From the NCBI GenBank assembly GCA_016870215.1, contig VGCD01000004.1, positions 33,504 to 97,503 on the forward strand: DNA of 64,000 nt, in the 5' to 3' direction. The stretch is from Actinomycetota bacterium. Lineage in GTDB: Bacteria > Actinomycetota > Acidimicrobiia > Acidimicrobiales > Ilumatobacteraceae. Below, piece after piece: positions 1 through 8,666 of this stretch. Numbering within the stretch: the first letter of the stretch is position 1; the number at the start of each line of letters is the position of its first letter. The position numbers were made by a program, and so were the translations under genes. Under the pieces are notes generated by a model. The model searched no databases. It was given only the letters and a program-made list of their open reading frames with translations, and was not told the DNA's origin.

Positions 1-1
1 C

Positions 2-232
2 GAACCTGTGACGGTGCGCCCACGTCAGTTCAACCAAGCTCAAGAAGTCGCAGACCATTTCAAAGAAGGTCAACCCGTCATCGTGAACCTCGAAGGTGCC
101 GATCGTGAAATGTCACGACGCATCATCGACTTCGCAAGCGGACTGTGTTACGGACTTGGTGGAACGATGGAGAAAGTCGGCAGCGGTGTGTACTTGCTGA
201 AGCCCACCTCCTATTCCTCCGATCGCCACTGA
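2..232 (+). CDS. sepF: Cell division protein SepF, C-terminal part
   Basis: SepF is a cytoplasmic protein that binds FtsZ and anchors the Z ring to the membrane. It takes that role in actinobacteria, which lack FtsA. The open frame enters from the window edge, so the N-terminus with its membrane-binding helix is missing. What is visible is the compact SepF core: it opens with VRPRQFNQAQEVADH, continues with PVIVNLEG, and has the conserved RRIIDFASGL segment followed by a GSGVYLLKP strand close to the end. The gene ends 13 bp before yggT, as in the sepF-yggT order common in Gram-positive division clusters. The identity is clear from the motif order, and only the start is unknown. Confidence 0.92.
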   Translation, partial: EPVTVRPRQFNQAQEVADHFKEGQPVIVNLEGADREMSRRIIDFASGLCYGLGGTMEKVGSGVYLLKPTSYSSDRH

Positions 233-245
233 TCGCGACGTATTC

Positions 246-491
246 ATGAACCTTTTGTGCTCTTTGGTGGACTTGTATGTCCTTGCCATCATCGGACGCG
301 CGATTCTGTCGTGGTTCCCATTGGATCCTCGTGGACCAATGGCTGGCGTCGCGGGATTTTTGATTCGCATTACCGAGCCGGTGTTTGCACCGGTGCGACG
401 AGTGATGCCCAACATGGGGCCTTTTGATCTGACGCCACTCGTTGTGCTCATCGGGGTGCAACTACTTTCACGCATCCTTCTGGGGTGCTGA
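246..491 (+). CDS. YggT family membrane protein
   Basis: This is a short integral membrane protein of 81 residues with two hydrophobic segments, roughly residues 3-25 and 56-80. The loop between them carries the family pattern ending [13 protein letters not shown] followed by [14 protein letters not shown]. YggT proteins sit next to sepF in many actinobacteria and cyanobacteria and have been linked to cell division and osmotic stress, but the biochemical role is not settled. The ATG lies 13 bp after sepF. In many relatives divIVA/wag31 follows directly. Here ileS follows instead, with no room for another gene. Confidence 0.85.
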   Translation: MNLLCSLVDLYVLAIIGRAILSWFPLDPRGPMAGVAGFLIRITEPVFAPVRRVMPNMGPFDLTPLVVLIGVQLLSRILLGC

Positions 492-519
492 GCCCGTCGC
501 GGCTCTACGCTTTCACGCC

Positions 520-3500
520 GTGACCTACCCCCACGTCGACCCGCAGCCGAACTTTCCTGCGCTCGAACAAGCCGTCCTAGCTCGCTGGGAACGCGAGGGG
601 ACCTTCGCCACAAGTATCCAGGCGCGAGATGCAGGTGACGGTGGCGCAAATGAATTCGTGTTCTATGACGGACCACCGTTTGCGAATGGGTTACCTCACT
701 ACGGACACCTCCTCACGGGCTTTGTGAAAGATGCTGTTCCTCGATACCAAACGATGCGGGGACGAAAAGTCGAGCGTCGCTTTGGTTGGGATTGTCATGG
801 ACTTCCAGCCGAGGTTGAAGCAGAAAAAGAACTCGGAATCTCCGGGCACCCAGAAATCACCGACTATGGCATCGCCCGTTTCAACGACGCATGTCGAACG
901 AGCGTGTTGCGCTACACCGACGAATGGCAGCGCTATGTAACGCGACAGGCCCGATGGGTCGATTTTGAGAACGACTACAAAACGCTCGACGTGTCGTACA
1001 TGGAGAGCGTCATGTGGGCATTCAAGACGCTCTGGGACAAAGGTTTCGTCTACGAAGGTTTTCGAGTTCTCGCATATTGCTGGCGCTGTGAGACTCCGTT
1101 GTCGAACACTGAAACGCGCATGGACGACGTGTATCGCGAACGTCAGGACCCGGCTCTCACTGTGTGGTTCACACTCGACACTGGCGAGCGCATTCTTGCG
1201 TGGACGACAACTCCGTGGACCCTTCCTTCCAACTTGGCGTTGGCTGTGGGACCAGACATCGACTACGCAGTTCTCGCCGATACATCAGGGCAGAAATACA
1301 TCGTGGCCGATGCGCGTCGCGGCGCCTATGAAAAAGAATTCGCTGAGATGGAAGTTGTCGGCACTGTGCCGGGTCGTGATCTTGTTGGGCGCACATACAC
1401 GCCGCTGTTCGACTACTTCGCTGGCACAGAAAATGCATTCCAGGTTTTGGCTGCTGACTTTGTCACCACCGAAGACGGAACAGGTGTCGTGCACATGGCG
1501 CCCGGATTTGGCGAGGATGACCAACTTGCGTGTAACGCGGCAGGTATTCCGACATTGTGCCCGATGGACGAGCACGGTTGCTACACATCAGACATCGCAC
1601 CGTGGGCTGGACGGCACGTCTTCGATGCAAATTCCGACATCATCCGTCACTTGAAAGAACGAGGTGTCGTCGTCCGTCACGATTCATACGACCACCCGTA
1701 CCCACATTGCTGGCGATGCGCGCAGCCACTTGTGTATCGAGCAATCTCCTCGTGGTTTGTGCAGGTGACCGCATTCAAAGATCGCATGGTCGAACTGAAC
1801 CAACAGATTCGTTGGGTGCCAGAACACATCAAAGAGGGAAGTTTCGGCAAGTGGCTCGCGAATGCGCGCGATTGGTCAATCAGTCGAAATCGATTCTGGG
1901 GATCGCCTATCCCGGTGTGGAAGAGCGACGATCCGCAATATCCCCGTATCGACGTCTACGGAAGCATTGCCGAGCTCGAGCGTGACTTCGGTGTGAAAGT
2001 TGACGACCTACACCGACCATCTATCGATGATCTCGTTCGCGATAACCCCGATGACCCGACTGGGAAGTCCAAGATGCGACGGGTGCCAGAAGTTCTTGAT
2101 TGCTGGTTCGAGAGCGGGTCGATGCCTTTTGCTCAGGTTCATTATCCGTTCGAAAATAGTGAGTGGTTTGAGAGTCATTACCCAGGTGACTTCATCGTCG
2201 AATACATCGGTCAAACGCGCGGCTGGTTCTACACGCTGCATGTCCTCGCCACGGCGCTGTTCGATCGCCCGGCATTTTCCACCTGCGTCAGTCACGGAAT
2301 CGTGCTCGGCGATGACGGTCAGAAGATGTCGAAGAGCTTGCGCAATTACCCAGACCCCATGGGAATCTTCGACACCTACGGCTCCGATGCGATGCGTTGG
2401 TACCTTCTGTCGTCCTCGATTCTTCGCGGTGCTGATTTTTCTGTCACTGAGCAAGGCATCCGCGAAACAGTGCGGCAAGTACTGCTTCCATTGTGGAATT
2501 CGTGGTACTTCCTTTCGCTGTATGCGAACGCCGAAGGAATGACCGGCGAGTATCGGTTCGACAGCACCCATGTTCTTGATCGTTACGTGGCGGCAAAGTT
2601 GCGTGTGTTGGTGCACGACATGACACACGCTCTCGACAACTACGACCTCTTTGACGCATGTCAACGAATGCGCACTTTCCTTGATGTGCTCACAAATTGG
2701 TACATCAGACGTAGTCGCGACCGCTTCTGGTCGGGTGACCGGGATGCTGTCGACACATTGCACAGCGTGCTGTCAGTGGTGGTTCGACTTGCCGCGCCAC
2801 TTCTTCCGCTCGTGTCAGATGAGATCAACTCAGGTCTCGTCGGAGGAGAGGGAAGTGTTCACCTCGCTGATTGGCCAAACGTTGAGTCGTTGCCAAATGA
2901 CGAGCAGCTTGTGGCCTCGATGGATTTGGTGCGCGCGGTCTGTTCTGCGGCGTTGTCGGTTCGCAAGGCGCATGACCGACGTGTGCGCCAGCCCCTTAGT
3001 CGTCTCACGGTTGCGTCAACAGACTCGTCGAACCTGTCCGCATACATTGACATCATCTCTGATGAGGTCAATGTGAAAGAGGTGTCACTGTCTGCAGACG
3101 TGGCAGCAGTGGCAAGGCATGAGTTGCAGGTAGTCCCGGCGTCGGTGGGGCCCCGACTCGGCAAGAAGACCCAACAAGTCATTGGTGCCGTCAAGAAAGG
3201 CGAATGGACCCGCGAGGGGGACGAGATTGTCGTTGCTGGTGAGCGTTTGCAACCCGGTGAATACAGTCTGCGGCTTGTCGCTGATTCGTCGACAGCAAGT
3301 GCTGCGCTCGATGATGGCAGTGGCGTGGTGTTGCTCGACATTGACTTGACGCCAGAGCTCGAAGCTGAGGGTCAGGCTCGTGACATCATTCGTGCAGTGC
3401 AGCAAGCACGCCGCGATGCGCAGCTCGATGTCACCGACCGCATTTCTCTCACTCTCGGTACGTCAGCCGAACTGCGAGGTCGGCTTGTGCCATTTGTCGA

Positions 3501-3612
3501 CATGATGTGCTCTGAGACTCTCGCGACCACTCTTCAATGGGATGAACAGATTGACCGCGATACAACTATTGAGGGTGCAGAGATCGGCCTGAAAGTGGCC
3601 GCAGTTCGCTGA
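520..3612 (+). CDS. ileS: Isoleucyl-tRNA synthetase, type 2 (long form)
   Basis: The product charges tRNA-Ile in the cytoplasm. At about 1030 residues it matches the long, eukaryote-like IleRS class also found in mycobacteria. The class I signatures are present: [14 protein letters not shown] near residue 60 (HIGH-type, here HYGH) and KMSKS near residue 602. The CP1 editing domain holds the TTPWTLPSN motif, and CWRC pairs suggest zinc sites. The reading frame is open from 442, but that would overlap yggT and add residues with no family match. The GTG at 520 begins the conserved YPHVDP region and is preferred. Type 2 enzymes are often less sensitive to mupirocin. That is a family property and was not tested here. 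Confidence 0.95.
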   Translation: MTYPHVDPQPNFPALEQAVLARWEREGTFATSIQARDAGDGGANEFVFYDGPPFANGLPHYGHLLTGFVKDAVPRYQTMRGRKVERRFGWDCHGLPAEVEAEKELGISGHPEITDYGIARFNDACRTSVLRYTDEWQRYVTRQARWVDFENDYKTLDVSYMESVMWAFKTLWDKGFVYEGFRVLAYCWRCETPLSNTETRMDDVYRERQDPALTVWFTLDTGERILAWTTTPWTLPSNLALAVGPDIDYAVLADTSGQKYIVADARRGAYEKEFAEMEVVGTVPGRDLVGRTYTPLFDYFAGTENAFQVLAADFVTTEDGTGVVHMAPGFGEDDQLACNAAGIPTLCPMDEHGCYTSDIAPWAGRHVFDANSDIIRHLKERGVVVRHDSYDHPYPHCWRCAQPLVYRAISSWFVQVTAFKDRMVELNQQIRWVPEHIKEGSFGKWLANARDWSISRNRFWGSPIPVWKSDDPQYPRIDVYGSIAELERDFGVKVDDLHRPSIDDLVRDNPDDPTGKSKMRRVPEVLDCWFESGSMPFAQVHYPFENSEWFESHYPGDFIVEYIGQTRGWFYTLHVLATALFDRPAFSTCVSHGIVLGDDGQKMSKSLRNYPDPMGIFDTYGSDAMRWYLLSSSILRGADFSVTEQGIRETVRQVLLPLWNSWYFLSLYANAEGMTGEYRFDSTHVLDRYVAAKLRVLVHDMTHALDNYDLFDACQRMRTFLDVLTNWYIRRSRDRFWSGDRDAVDTLHSVLSVVVRLAAPLLPLVSDEINSGLVGGEGSVHLADWPNVESLPNDEQLVASMDLVRAVCSAALSVRKAHDRRVRQPLSRLTVASTDSSNLSAYIDIISDEVNVKEVSLSADVAAVARHELQVVPASVGPRLGKKTQQVIGAVKKGEWTREGDEIVVAGERLQPGEYSLRLVADSSTASAALDDGSGVVLLDIDLTPELEAEGQARDIIRAVQQARRDAQLDVTDRISLTLGTSAELRGRLVPFVDMMCSETLATTLQWDEQIDRDTTIEGAEIGLKVAAVR

Positions 3613-3767
3613 GTACGCCTTGGCGACAGAGGTCCGTTGGTGCCCCTCTGGGGTAGGACATTTGGGTGTTCTGAACGTGAGTCCGCTGACTCTCGGCTAG
3701 AGCGGCTAGCCTGCCCGACCCAAGAAAGCGTTCGTCGTTTTGACCCTCGCTCACCCGGGAGACCACC
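3613..3767 (+). promoter_or_regulatory. Intergenic region with possible promoter for the DksA-like gene
   Basis: This 155 bp gap separates ileS from the DksA-like gene. A TAGCCT hexamer at 3707-3712 could be a -10 element, but no good -35 is visible. A GGGAG ribosome-binding site lies just before the ATG at 3768, so this gene would have an ordinary leader of about 50 nt. The assignment is tentative. Confidence 0.3.
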
Positions 3768-4994
3768 ATGGCAGCCAAGAAGAAGTCCACCTCTACAGCG
3801 AAGAAGTCGGCCAAGAAGCCCGTCAAGAAGTCAGCCAAGCGGCCGGCCAAGAAGCAAGTGAAAAAGGCTTCAAAGTCAACCGCAAAGAAGCCGGCAAAGA
3901 AGAATGCTGCAGCCGTCAAAAAGGCGGCGGCTGTGAAGAAGGTCGCAGCAAAGAAGGTCGCAGCAAAGAAGGTCGCAGCAAAGAAGGTCGCAGCAAAGAA
4001 GGTCGCAGCAAAGAAGGTCGCAGCAAAGAAGGTCGCAGCAAAGAAGAAGGCTGATCTCGCCAAGAAAGTGGCTGCTCAAAAGGCCGCAGCGAAGAAGAAA
4101 GCTGAACTAGCGAAGAAAGTTGCGGCCAAGAAGAAGGCTGACGCACTAAAGAAAGCCGAGCTGGCCAAGCGCGCTGCTGCAAAGAAAGCTGAAGCAAAAA
4201 AGAAGGCGGACATTGCTCGCGAAAAGGCCCGACTCAAGGCGGAAGCTGATCGTCAACGCAAGCAGGCGGCTCGAGAGAAAGAGGCTCAGGCCAAAGCGAA
4301 GGAACGTGAACGTCAGGCGGCCGAGAAGGCGCGTCTCAAGGCGCGGGCTGAAGCAGAAAAAGCTCGCCTGAAAGAAAAGGCCGAACGCGACAAGCAACGC
4401 GCAGCCGAAGCAGCGGAACGTGCTGCTACGAAGGCAGCTGCTGAAGCGGAGAAGGCTCGGATTCGCGAAGAAGCTGCTGCAGCCAAAGCCGCGGCTAAGG
4501 CTGCTGCTGAAGCAGAGAAAGCTCGACTGAAGGCAGAAGCTGAAGCAAAGAAGAGGGCTGAAGCAAAGAAGTTCATCATCGTGAAGGGACCGTCTGAGGA
4601 CGGGATCACCTCAACGAAGGAATTCGATTTGAAGTTCCTCTTCGCACAGCGTGATGCGCTTCGCATCGAACGTGCGAAGTTGCTAGGTCAGGCCGATCGA
4701 CTTGAAGACGAAGCAAATGCCCTTATTGCCGACGCCGAGATGGGCGATGTGCAATTCGACGATGAAGGCGGCGAAGGCGACACGATGGTGGTCGAGCGCG
4801 AGCGAGACCAGGTGTTGTCTGCGCAAGCACGTCAAACGGTGTCAGAGATTGATGCTGCTATCGAGCGCATGGGTCGTGGTGAATACGGGTACTCGGTCGT
4901 GTCCGGATTCCCCATTCCGAAAGAGCGATTGAAGGCCCTACCATGGGCGACGGAGTTGGTCACCGAGCGCGCGGGTGGACTTGGTCGCCGATAG
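3768..4994 (+). CDS. DksA/TraR-like protein with long Lys/Ala-rich N-terminal tail
   Basis: The protein has 408 residues in two parts. Residues 1 to about 270 are almost entirely Lys, Ala, Glu and Arg, resembling histone H1 or AlgP tails, and include seven perfect KKVAA repeats (residues 57-91). This part should be a basic tail followed by a long charged helix. From about residue 275 there is a folded domain: a coiled coil rich in RDALRIERAKLLGQADRLE, then an acidic stretch, then GEYGYSVVSGFPIPKERLKALP. That last segment lines up with the DksA/TraR zinc finger, but all four zinc-binding cysteines are absent. A DksA-type gene between ileS and lspA is also known in Streptomyces. Binding to RNA polymerase or DNA is inferred and has not been shown. 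Confidence 0.75.
   Translation: MAAKKKSTSTAKKSAKKPVKKSAKRPAKKQVKKASKSTAKKPAKKNAAAVKKAAAVKKVAAKKVAAKKVAAKKVAAKKVAAKKVAAKKVAAKKKADLAKKVAAQKAAAKKKAELAKKVAAKKKADALKKAELAKRAAAKKAEAKKKADIAREKARLKAEADRQRKQAAREKEAQAKAKERERQAAEKARLKARAEAEKARLKEKAERDKQRAAEAAERAATKAAAEAEKARIREEAAAAKAAAKAAAEAEKARLKAEAEAKKRAEAKKFIIVKGPSEDGITSTKEFDLKFLFAQRDALRIERAKLLGQADRLEDEANALIADAEMGDVQFDDEGGEGDTMVVERERDQVLSAQARQTVSEIDAAIERMGRGEYGYSVVSGFPIPKERLKALPWATELVTERAGGLGRR
3936..4040 (+). repeat. Seven perfect 15-bp tandem repeats (KKVAA codons)
   Basis: The unit aagaaggtcgcagca is repeated seven times without a single mismatch inside the DksA-like gene. Each copy encodes KKVAA, so changes in copy number keep the reading frame. 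Identity at synonymous positions points to recent expansion by slippage. Confidence 0.95.
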
Positions 4995-5472
4995 ACGTCG
5001 GTGGTCGACACTGTGGCTATCCGCACTCGTGGTGTTGGCCGATCAGGTCACCAAACATTGGGCCGTCAATCATCTCGTTGATGGCAAGACGATTGACCTT
5101 GTGTGGACCCTCCGGTTCAAACTTGGCTTCAACAGTGGAATGGCCTTCTCGCAGGCTGATGGCCTCGGTCCTGTCATTGGTGTCGTTGCACTCGTAGCAA
5201 TCGTTGTTCTTGCATACGTCGCGAGACAGGCAGACACGCGGTCCGGTTCGTTCGCAGCCGCAGCAATTCTCGGCGGGGCGGCGGGCAATGTGATTGACCG
5301 ACTGTTTCGAGGCGACGGATGGCTGCATGGCTCTGTGGTTGATTTCATCGATCTTCAGTGGTGGCCGGTCTTCAATATCGCAGACATGGGCATCACCATT
5401 GGCGGGGCAATTCTCGTCATCGGTGCATGGCGTGCGCCACGCGAATCAACATCAGGCGGAGCGCCAGCATGA
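4975..5472 (+). CDS. lspA: Lipoprotein signal peptidase (signal peptidase II)
   Basis: LspA is an inner-membrane aspartyl protease that removes the signal peptide of prolipoproteins after lipid attachment. The protein has 165 residues and four predicted membrane segments. The two catalytic aspartates are visible: Asp108 in GNVIDR and Asp137 in FNIADMG. The family motif DQVTKHWA follows the first membrane segment. The GTG start overlaps the end of the DksA-like gene by 20 bp, and the stop overlaps the next gene as ATGA. A substrate lipoprotein is encoded later in this window at 27631. Confidence 0.95.
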   Translation: MDLVADRRRWSTLWLSALVVLADQVTKHWAVNHLVDGKTIDLVWTLRFKLGFNSGMAFSQADGLGPVIGVVALVAIVVLAYVARQADTRSGSFAAAAILGGAAGNVIDRLFRGDGWLHGSVVDFIDLQWWPVFNIADMGITIGGAILVIGAWRAPRESTSGGAPA

Positions 5473-6386
5473 TCATTGAGGAAGCCATTCCAAGTGCGTT
5501 GGACGGCGAGCGGCTCGATCGCATCGTTGCACTCATGCTTGACGTGTCTCGATCGGATGCTGCAAGCATCATTGAAGGTGGCGGTGTCACCGTCGATGCA
5601 GCGCCAACTCACGTCGGAAAACAACGATTGACCAAAGGTCAACTTGTGCGCGTAGACGATTCTTTCCTGCCCGCGCCACTACTCCCACAGCCTGATGCCT
5701 CGCTTGATGTCGACATCGTCCATGCCGACGATGACGTCATCGTGGTCAACAAGTCCGCAGGCATGGTGGTTCATCCGGCAGCTGGACATCAAGGTGGAAC
5801 ATTGGTGAATGCGCTTCTCGCGAGGTTTCCCGAGATCAGTGATGTTGGCGAACCAATTCGTCCCGGAGTTGTCCACCGCCTCGATGCAGGTACGAGCGGC
5901 CTTCTCATGGTGGCGCGATCCGGACTTGCGTACGAGCACCTTGTTGCCCAGTTGGCAGAGCGCAGCGTGGAACGTGAGTACGTCGCCCTCGCGTGGGGTC
6001 ACTTCGATTCAGCCACCAGCACCATCGATGCGCCACTTGGACGAGATCACCGCGACCCAATGCGTATGGCGGTAGTACACGACGGCAAGATGGCACGAAC
6101 CCACATTGAGGTATTGCAGAGCTTCGCTGATCCTGCAGCGCTATCGCTGGTGAAATGCAATCTTGAAACTGGCCGCACTCACCAGATCAGGGTGCACCTG
6201 GCTGCTGTCTCGCACCCTGTTGTCGGGGACGCAACCTATGGCGGTTCTCGCTCTTCGCTGCCGGCACCTCGGCCGATGCTGCACGCTCGTCGCCTCGGCT
6301 TTGTTCACCCGTCAACTGGTGAGTTCATGGCATTCGAGACACCCATTCCAAAAGACATGGCTGACGTGATCGCATGTTGTTCTTAA
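5469..6386 (+). CDS. rluD: RluD-type 23S rRNA pseudouridine synthase
   Basis: The product converts uridine to pseudouridine in large-subunit rRNA. It has 305 residues, with an N-terminal S4-like RNA-binding domain (GERLDRIVALML near the start) and the RluA/RluD catalytic domain. The signature HRLDAGTSG carries the catalytic Asp139, and GRTHQIRVHL is also present. The frame is open further upstream, but the ATG at 5469 overlaps the lspA stop as ATGA and starts the conserved region. The exact target uridines cannot be read from sequence, and the RluD name marks the subfamily only. Confidence 0.9.
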   Translation: MIIEEAIPSALDGERLDRIVALMLDVSRSDAASIIEGGGVTVDAAPTHVGKQRLTKGQLVRVDDSFLPAPLLPQPDASLDVDIVHADDDVIVVNKSAGMVVHPAAGHQGGTLVNALLARFPEISDVGEPIRPGVVHRLDAGTSGLLMVARSGLAYEHLVAQLAERSVEREYVALAWGHFDSATSTIDAPLGRDHRDPMRMAVVHDGKMARTHIEVLQSFADPAALSLVKCNLETGRTHQIRVHLAAVSHPVVGDATYGGSRSSLPAPRPMLHARRLGFVHPSTGEFMAFETPIPKDMADVIACCS

Positions 6387-6403
6387 CGAAACGTTGCTCT
6401 TCG

Positions 6404-6862
6404 CTAATGGATGTGGTCGTGGTCGTACGTCGGCCACTGTGACTTACCACGGGCGATGTCGGCTATTGCGGCAAGGGTGTACGCGCCCAGGTGTTCACGC
6501 ATGTGACGGCCGGCCAAGTCCCAAATGGCCAACAGCACGCACTGTCCATCGTGGTCACATGCTCCGTCTTGGTGCGGCTGACCAAAATCGCCGAGCGTGA
6601 TTGGTCCGTCGACAGCGGAGATGATCTCAGAGAGCCTGATCTCATCGGGGGCTTTGGCGAGTACGTAACCCCCACCGACGCCGCGCTTCGACTTCACGAG
6701 CCCGGCGCCTTTCAACGCAAGAAGAATCTGCTCGAGGTACGGCTGGGGTAGCGCAGTTCGCTCGGCGATGTCGCGGACCGAGGTCGGGCCAGCCTCGTCT
6801 TGATGAAGTGCGAGGGAAAGTAGTGCCCTGCACGCATAGTCGCCGCGGGTGGAAACTCGCAC
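6404..6862 (-). CDS. Rrf2 family transcriptional regulator
   Basis: This is a 152-residue winged-helix DNA-binding protein of the Rrf2/IscR/NsrR family. The N-terminus (RVSTRGDYACRALLSLA) and the recognition helix region (ALPQPYLEQILLALKGAGLV) are typical. Family members that sense iron-sulfur status or nitric oxide use three cysteines. Here only Cys102 and Cys108 are in the right region (GACDHDGQC), so cluster binding is possible but unproven. The gene converges on rluD with 17 bp between stops and diverges from the phosphodiesterase gene at 6886. The GTG start is supported by a leaderless -10 six nucleotides upstream. Confidence 0.88.
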   Translation of the reverse strand: MRVSTRGDYACRALLSLALHQDEAGPTSVRDIAERTALPQPYLEQILLALKGAGLVKSKRGVGGGYVLAKAPDEIRLSEIISAVDGPITLGDFGQPHQDGACDHDGQCVLLAIWDLAGRHMREHLGAYTLAAIADIARGKSQWPTYDHDHIH

Positions 6863-6868
6863 GGGTTT

Positions 6869-6874
6869 ATCGTA
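6869..6874 (-). promoter_or_regulatory. Leaderless -10 element for rrf2
   Basis: On the minus strand the hexamer TACGAT is followed by six bases and then the GTG start of rrf2. This spacing would put the transcription start at the start codon. The same bases overlap a possible promoter for the divergent gene at 6886 (TATCGT at 6868-6873 or TAGGTGT at 6873-6879). Confidence 0.55.
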
Positions 6875-6885
6875 GGTGTTCTCCT

Positions 6886-8001
6886 ATGTCGAACCCGTCT
6901 CTGGTCCTGCCCGCATACGGGGACGGCTGTCTCTCCTCTGTGATTCCTGCGCTGTTGGGTGGGTTGAGACCTGGAGGCTCTGGGGATCTGTCATGGATGC
7001 CGGGCAATGTCGTACGGGAGCAACCCACGGTGCTGCTCGTGCTTGATGGTCTCGGCTGGAATCAACTTGAAGCGCGACGTCATCTCGCGCCCACATTGGC
7101 TGCCATGTCGGCATCACGGTTGACGTCAACTGCACCGAGCACCACGGCGACTGCGTTGACATCGATTACGACGGGTTTGACACCCGGAGAGCATGGCGTC
7201 GTTGGCTATCGCATGCACATGGGTGACTCGGTGATGAACACGCTGCGATGGGGCAATGAGTCGGGAGACTGTCGGCGCCGGTATCCACCCCACATGGTTC
7301 AACCGTGTCCGCCATTCATGGGCGAGCGAATCCCTGTCGTAAGCCGCGCCGAGTTCGAGTCCACCGGATTCACCGAAGCCCACCTTCGTGGCGTGCGCCA
7401 TGAGGGTTGGCGAGCGGCATCAAGCATTCCGGTAGTGGTCGGAGATCTTCTCCGACAAGGAGAGTCTTTTGTCTATGCCTATTACGACGGTGTCGACAAG
7501 ATTGCGCACGAACGTGGCTTCGGTCAGTTCTACGACGCGGAGATTCAAGCAACTGATGACTTGGTGTCACGCATCATCTCGTCGATGCCAACTGGTTCCC
7601 AGTTGCTGATAACTGCCGATCATGGGCAAGTGCATGTAGGCGACGACACGATTCTGCTCGACCCCTCTGTGATGGCAATGGTGGCGGCGCAGTCAGGCGA
7701 GGGACGTTTTCGTTGGCTGCATGCGCACCGTGGCCAACATGGCGCACTCTTAGACCGTTGCCGCGAGTTGTACGGCGATGTCGCTTGGGTTGTGTCCCGT
7801 CAACAAGTCATAGAAGAACGATGGCTCGGACCACGAGTGACGACCGAGGTTGAACGTCGCCTAGGTGACGTTGCGCTTGTTGCATCTGCAGCGGTGTCGT
7901 TCGAAGACCCTGCCGATACCGGCCCATTCGACCTGGTTTGTCGTCACGGTTCACTGACCGCCGACGAGATGTATGTGCCTTTTCTCGCAGCCCAGGCCTG
8001 A
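6886..8001 (+). CDS. Type I phosphodiesterase / nucleotide pyrophosphatase family protein
   Basis: The protein has 371 residues and belongs to the alkaline phosphatase superfamily. The metal site is built from LVLDGLG near residue 53, a likely nucleophile Thr in TATALTSITTG near residue 88, and YYDGVDKIAHERG. ITADHGQVHVG and a late CRHGS histidine complete it. Such enzymes hydrolyse phosphodiester or pyrophosphate bonds, and the substrate cannot be predicted. No signal peptide is visible, so a cytoplasmic enzyme is likely. The ATG at 6886 is preferred, since the open frame upstream would run into the rrf2 coding region. Confidence 0.85.
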   Translation: MSNPSLVLPAYGDGCLSSVIPALLGGLRPGGSGDLSWMPGNVVREQPTVLLVLDGLGWNQLEARRHLAPTLAAMSASRLTSTAPSTTATALTSITTGLTPGEHGVVGYRMHMGDSVMNTLRWGNESGDCRRRYPPHMVQPCPPFMGERIPVVSRAEFESTGFTEAHLRGVRHEGWRAASSIPVVVGDLLRQGESFVYAYYDGVDKIAHERGFGQFYDAEIQATDDLVSRIISSMPTGSQLLITADHGQVHVGDDTILLDPSVMAMVAAQSGEGRFRWLHAHRGQHGALLDRCRELYGDVAWVVSRQQVIEERWLGPRVTTEVERRLGDVALVASAAVSFEDPADTGPFDLVCRHGSLTADEMYVPFLAAQA

Positions 8002-8051
8002 GTTCGCCCGTTCGATGTGAACACTGCCGATGTGCTTGGCAGACTGACGGG

Positions 8052-8591
8052 GTGAGCGATTTCTCCAACTCCCAACATCTCGCCAATCCTGAACACATCC
8101 CCAGCCCTGAAGTGCTGCCGAACAACATGTCTGGCGCATTCACGGCGAGCGCTTCGCCCGATGCAGATGGGCGCGGAAACCAAGCTGAAACTGAATCCGT
8201 GACAGAACCTGCGAAAGTCATGCGCATCGGGTCAATGGTGAAGCAACTTCTCGACGAAGTTCGAGGCACGACGCTTGATGAACCAAGCCGTGAGCGTCTC
8301 GCAGAAATTTACGATCGCTCGATTGTCGAAATTTCTGAAGCGGTGTCACCCGACTTGGCTCAAGAGCTGAAGATGCTTGCACTTCCTTTCAGAGAGGGAG
8401 AAGTGCCGAGTGAATCTGAGTTGCGAGTGGCAAAAGCCCAGCTCGTCGGATGGCTGGAAGGGTTGTTTCACGGAATTCAGGCCACTTTGTTTGCGCAGCA
8501 ACTTGCGGCCCGTCAACAACTCGAACAGATGCGTCAGATTCAGGCACCACAACGTCCGGGTCAGACAGGGCCGGGTGGCACGTACCTCTGA
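8052..8591 (+). CDS. bpa: Bacterial proteasome activator Bpa/PafE
   Basis: Bpa forms an ATP-independent dodecameric ring that docks on the 20S proteasome and lets it degrade unfolded proteins. The product has 179 residues, close to the mycobacterial protein. It has a variable Pro/Ser-rich N-terminus, then the helical core beginning VMRIGSMVKQLLDEVR, then DLAQELKMLALPF and QLVGWLEGLFHGIQATLFAQQ. It ends in GGTYL, which matches the C-terminal GQYL-type docking motif used to open the proteasome gate. A GTG start is used. The proteasome genes are not in this window, so their presence elsewhere in the genome is inferred. Confidence 0.9.
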   Translation: MSDFSNSQHLANPEHIPSPEVLPNNMSGAFTASASPDADGRGNQAETESVTEPAKVMRIGSMVKQLLDEVRGTTLDEPSRERLAEIYDRSIVEISEAVSPDLAQELKMLALPFREGEVPSESELRVAKAQLVGWLEGLFHGIQATLFAQQLAARQQLEQMRQIQAPQRPGQTGPGGTYL

Positions 8592-8666
8592 CCTGGTACA
8601 CCTGACTGCTAATTTCGGCGACACACATTGCGGTGAGCACGACATGAGACAAGGGAGGTGGCAGAG

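Noticed and set aside
442..519. N-terminal extension of IleRS from 442
   Set aside because: It would overlap yggT by 50 bp and the extra residues do not resemble IleRS. The GTG at 520 fits better.
3613..3767. tRNA or small RNA in the ileS downstream gap
   Set aside because: No cloverleaf, TTC loop or CCA end can be folded by eye, and there is no T-rich terminator.
3566..4063. Minus-strand ORF with repeated FFAAT
   Set aside because: It is antisense to the Lys/Ala-rich DksA-like gene. AAG/GCA-rich coding always gives a Phe/Cys-rich open frame on the other strand.
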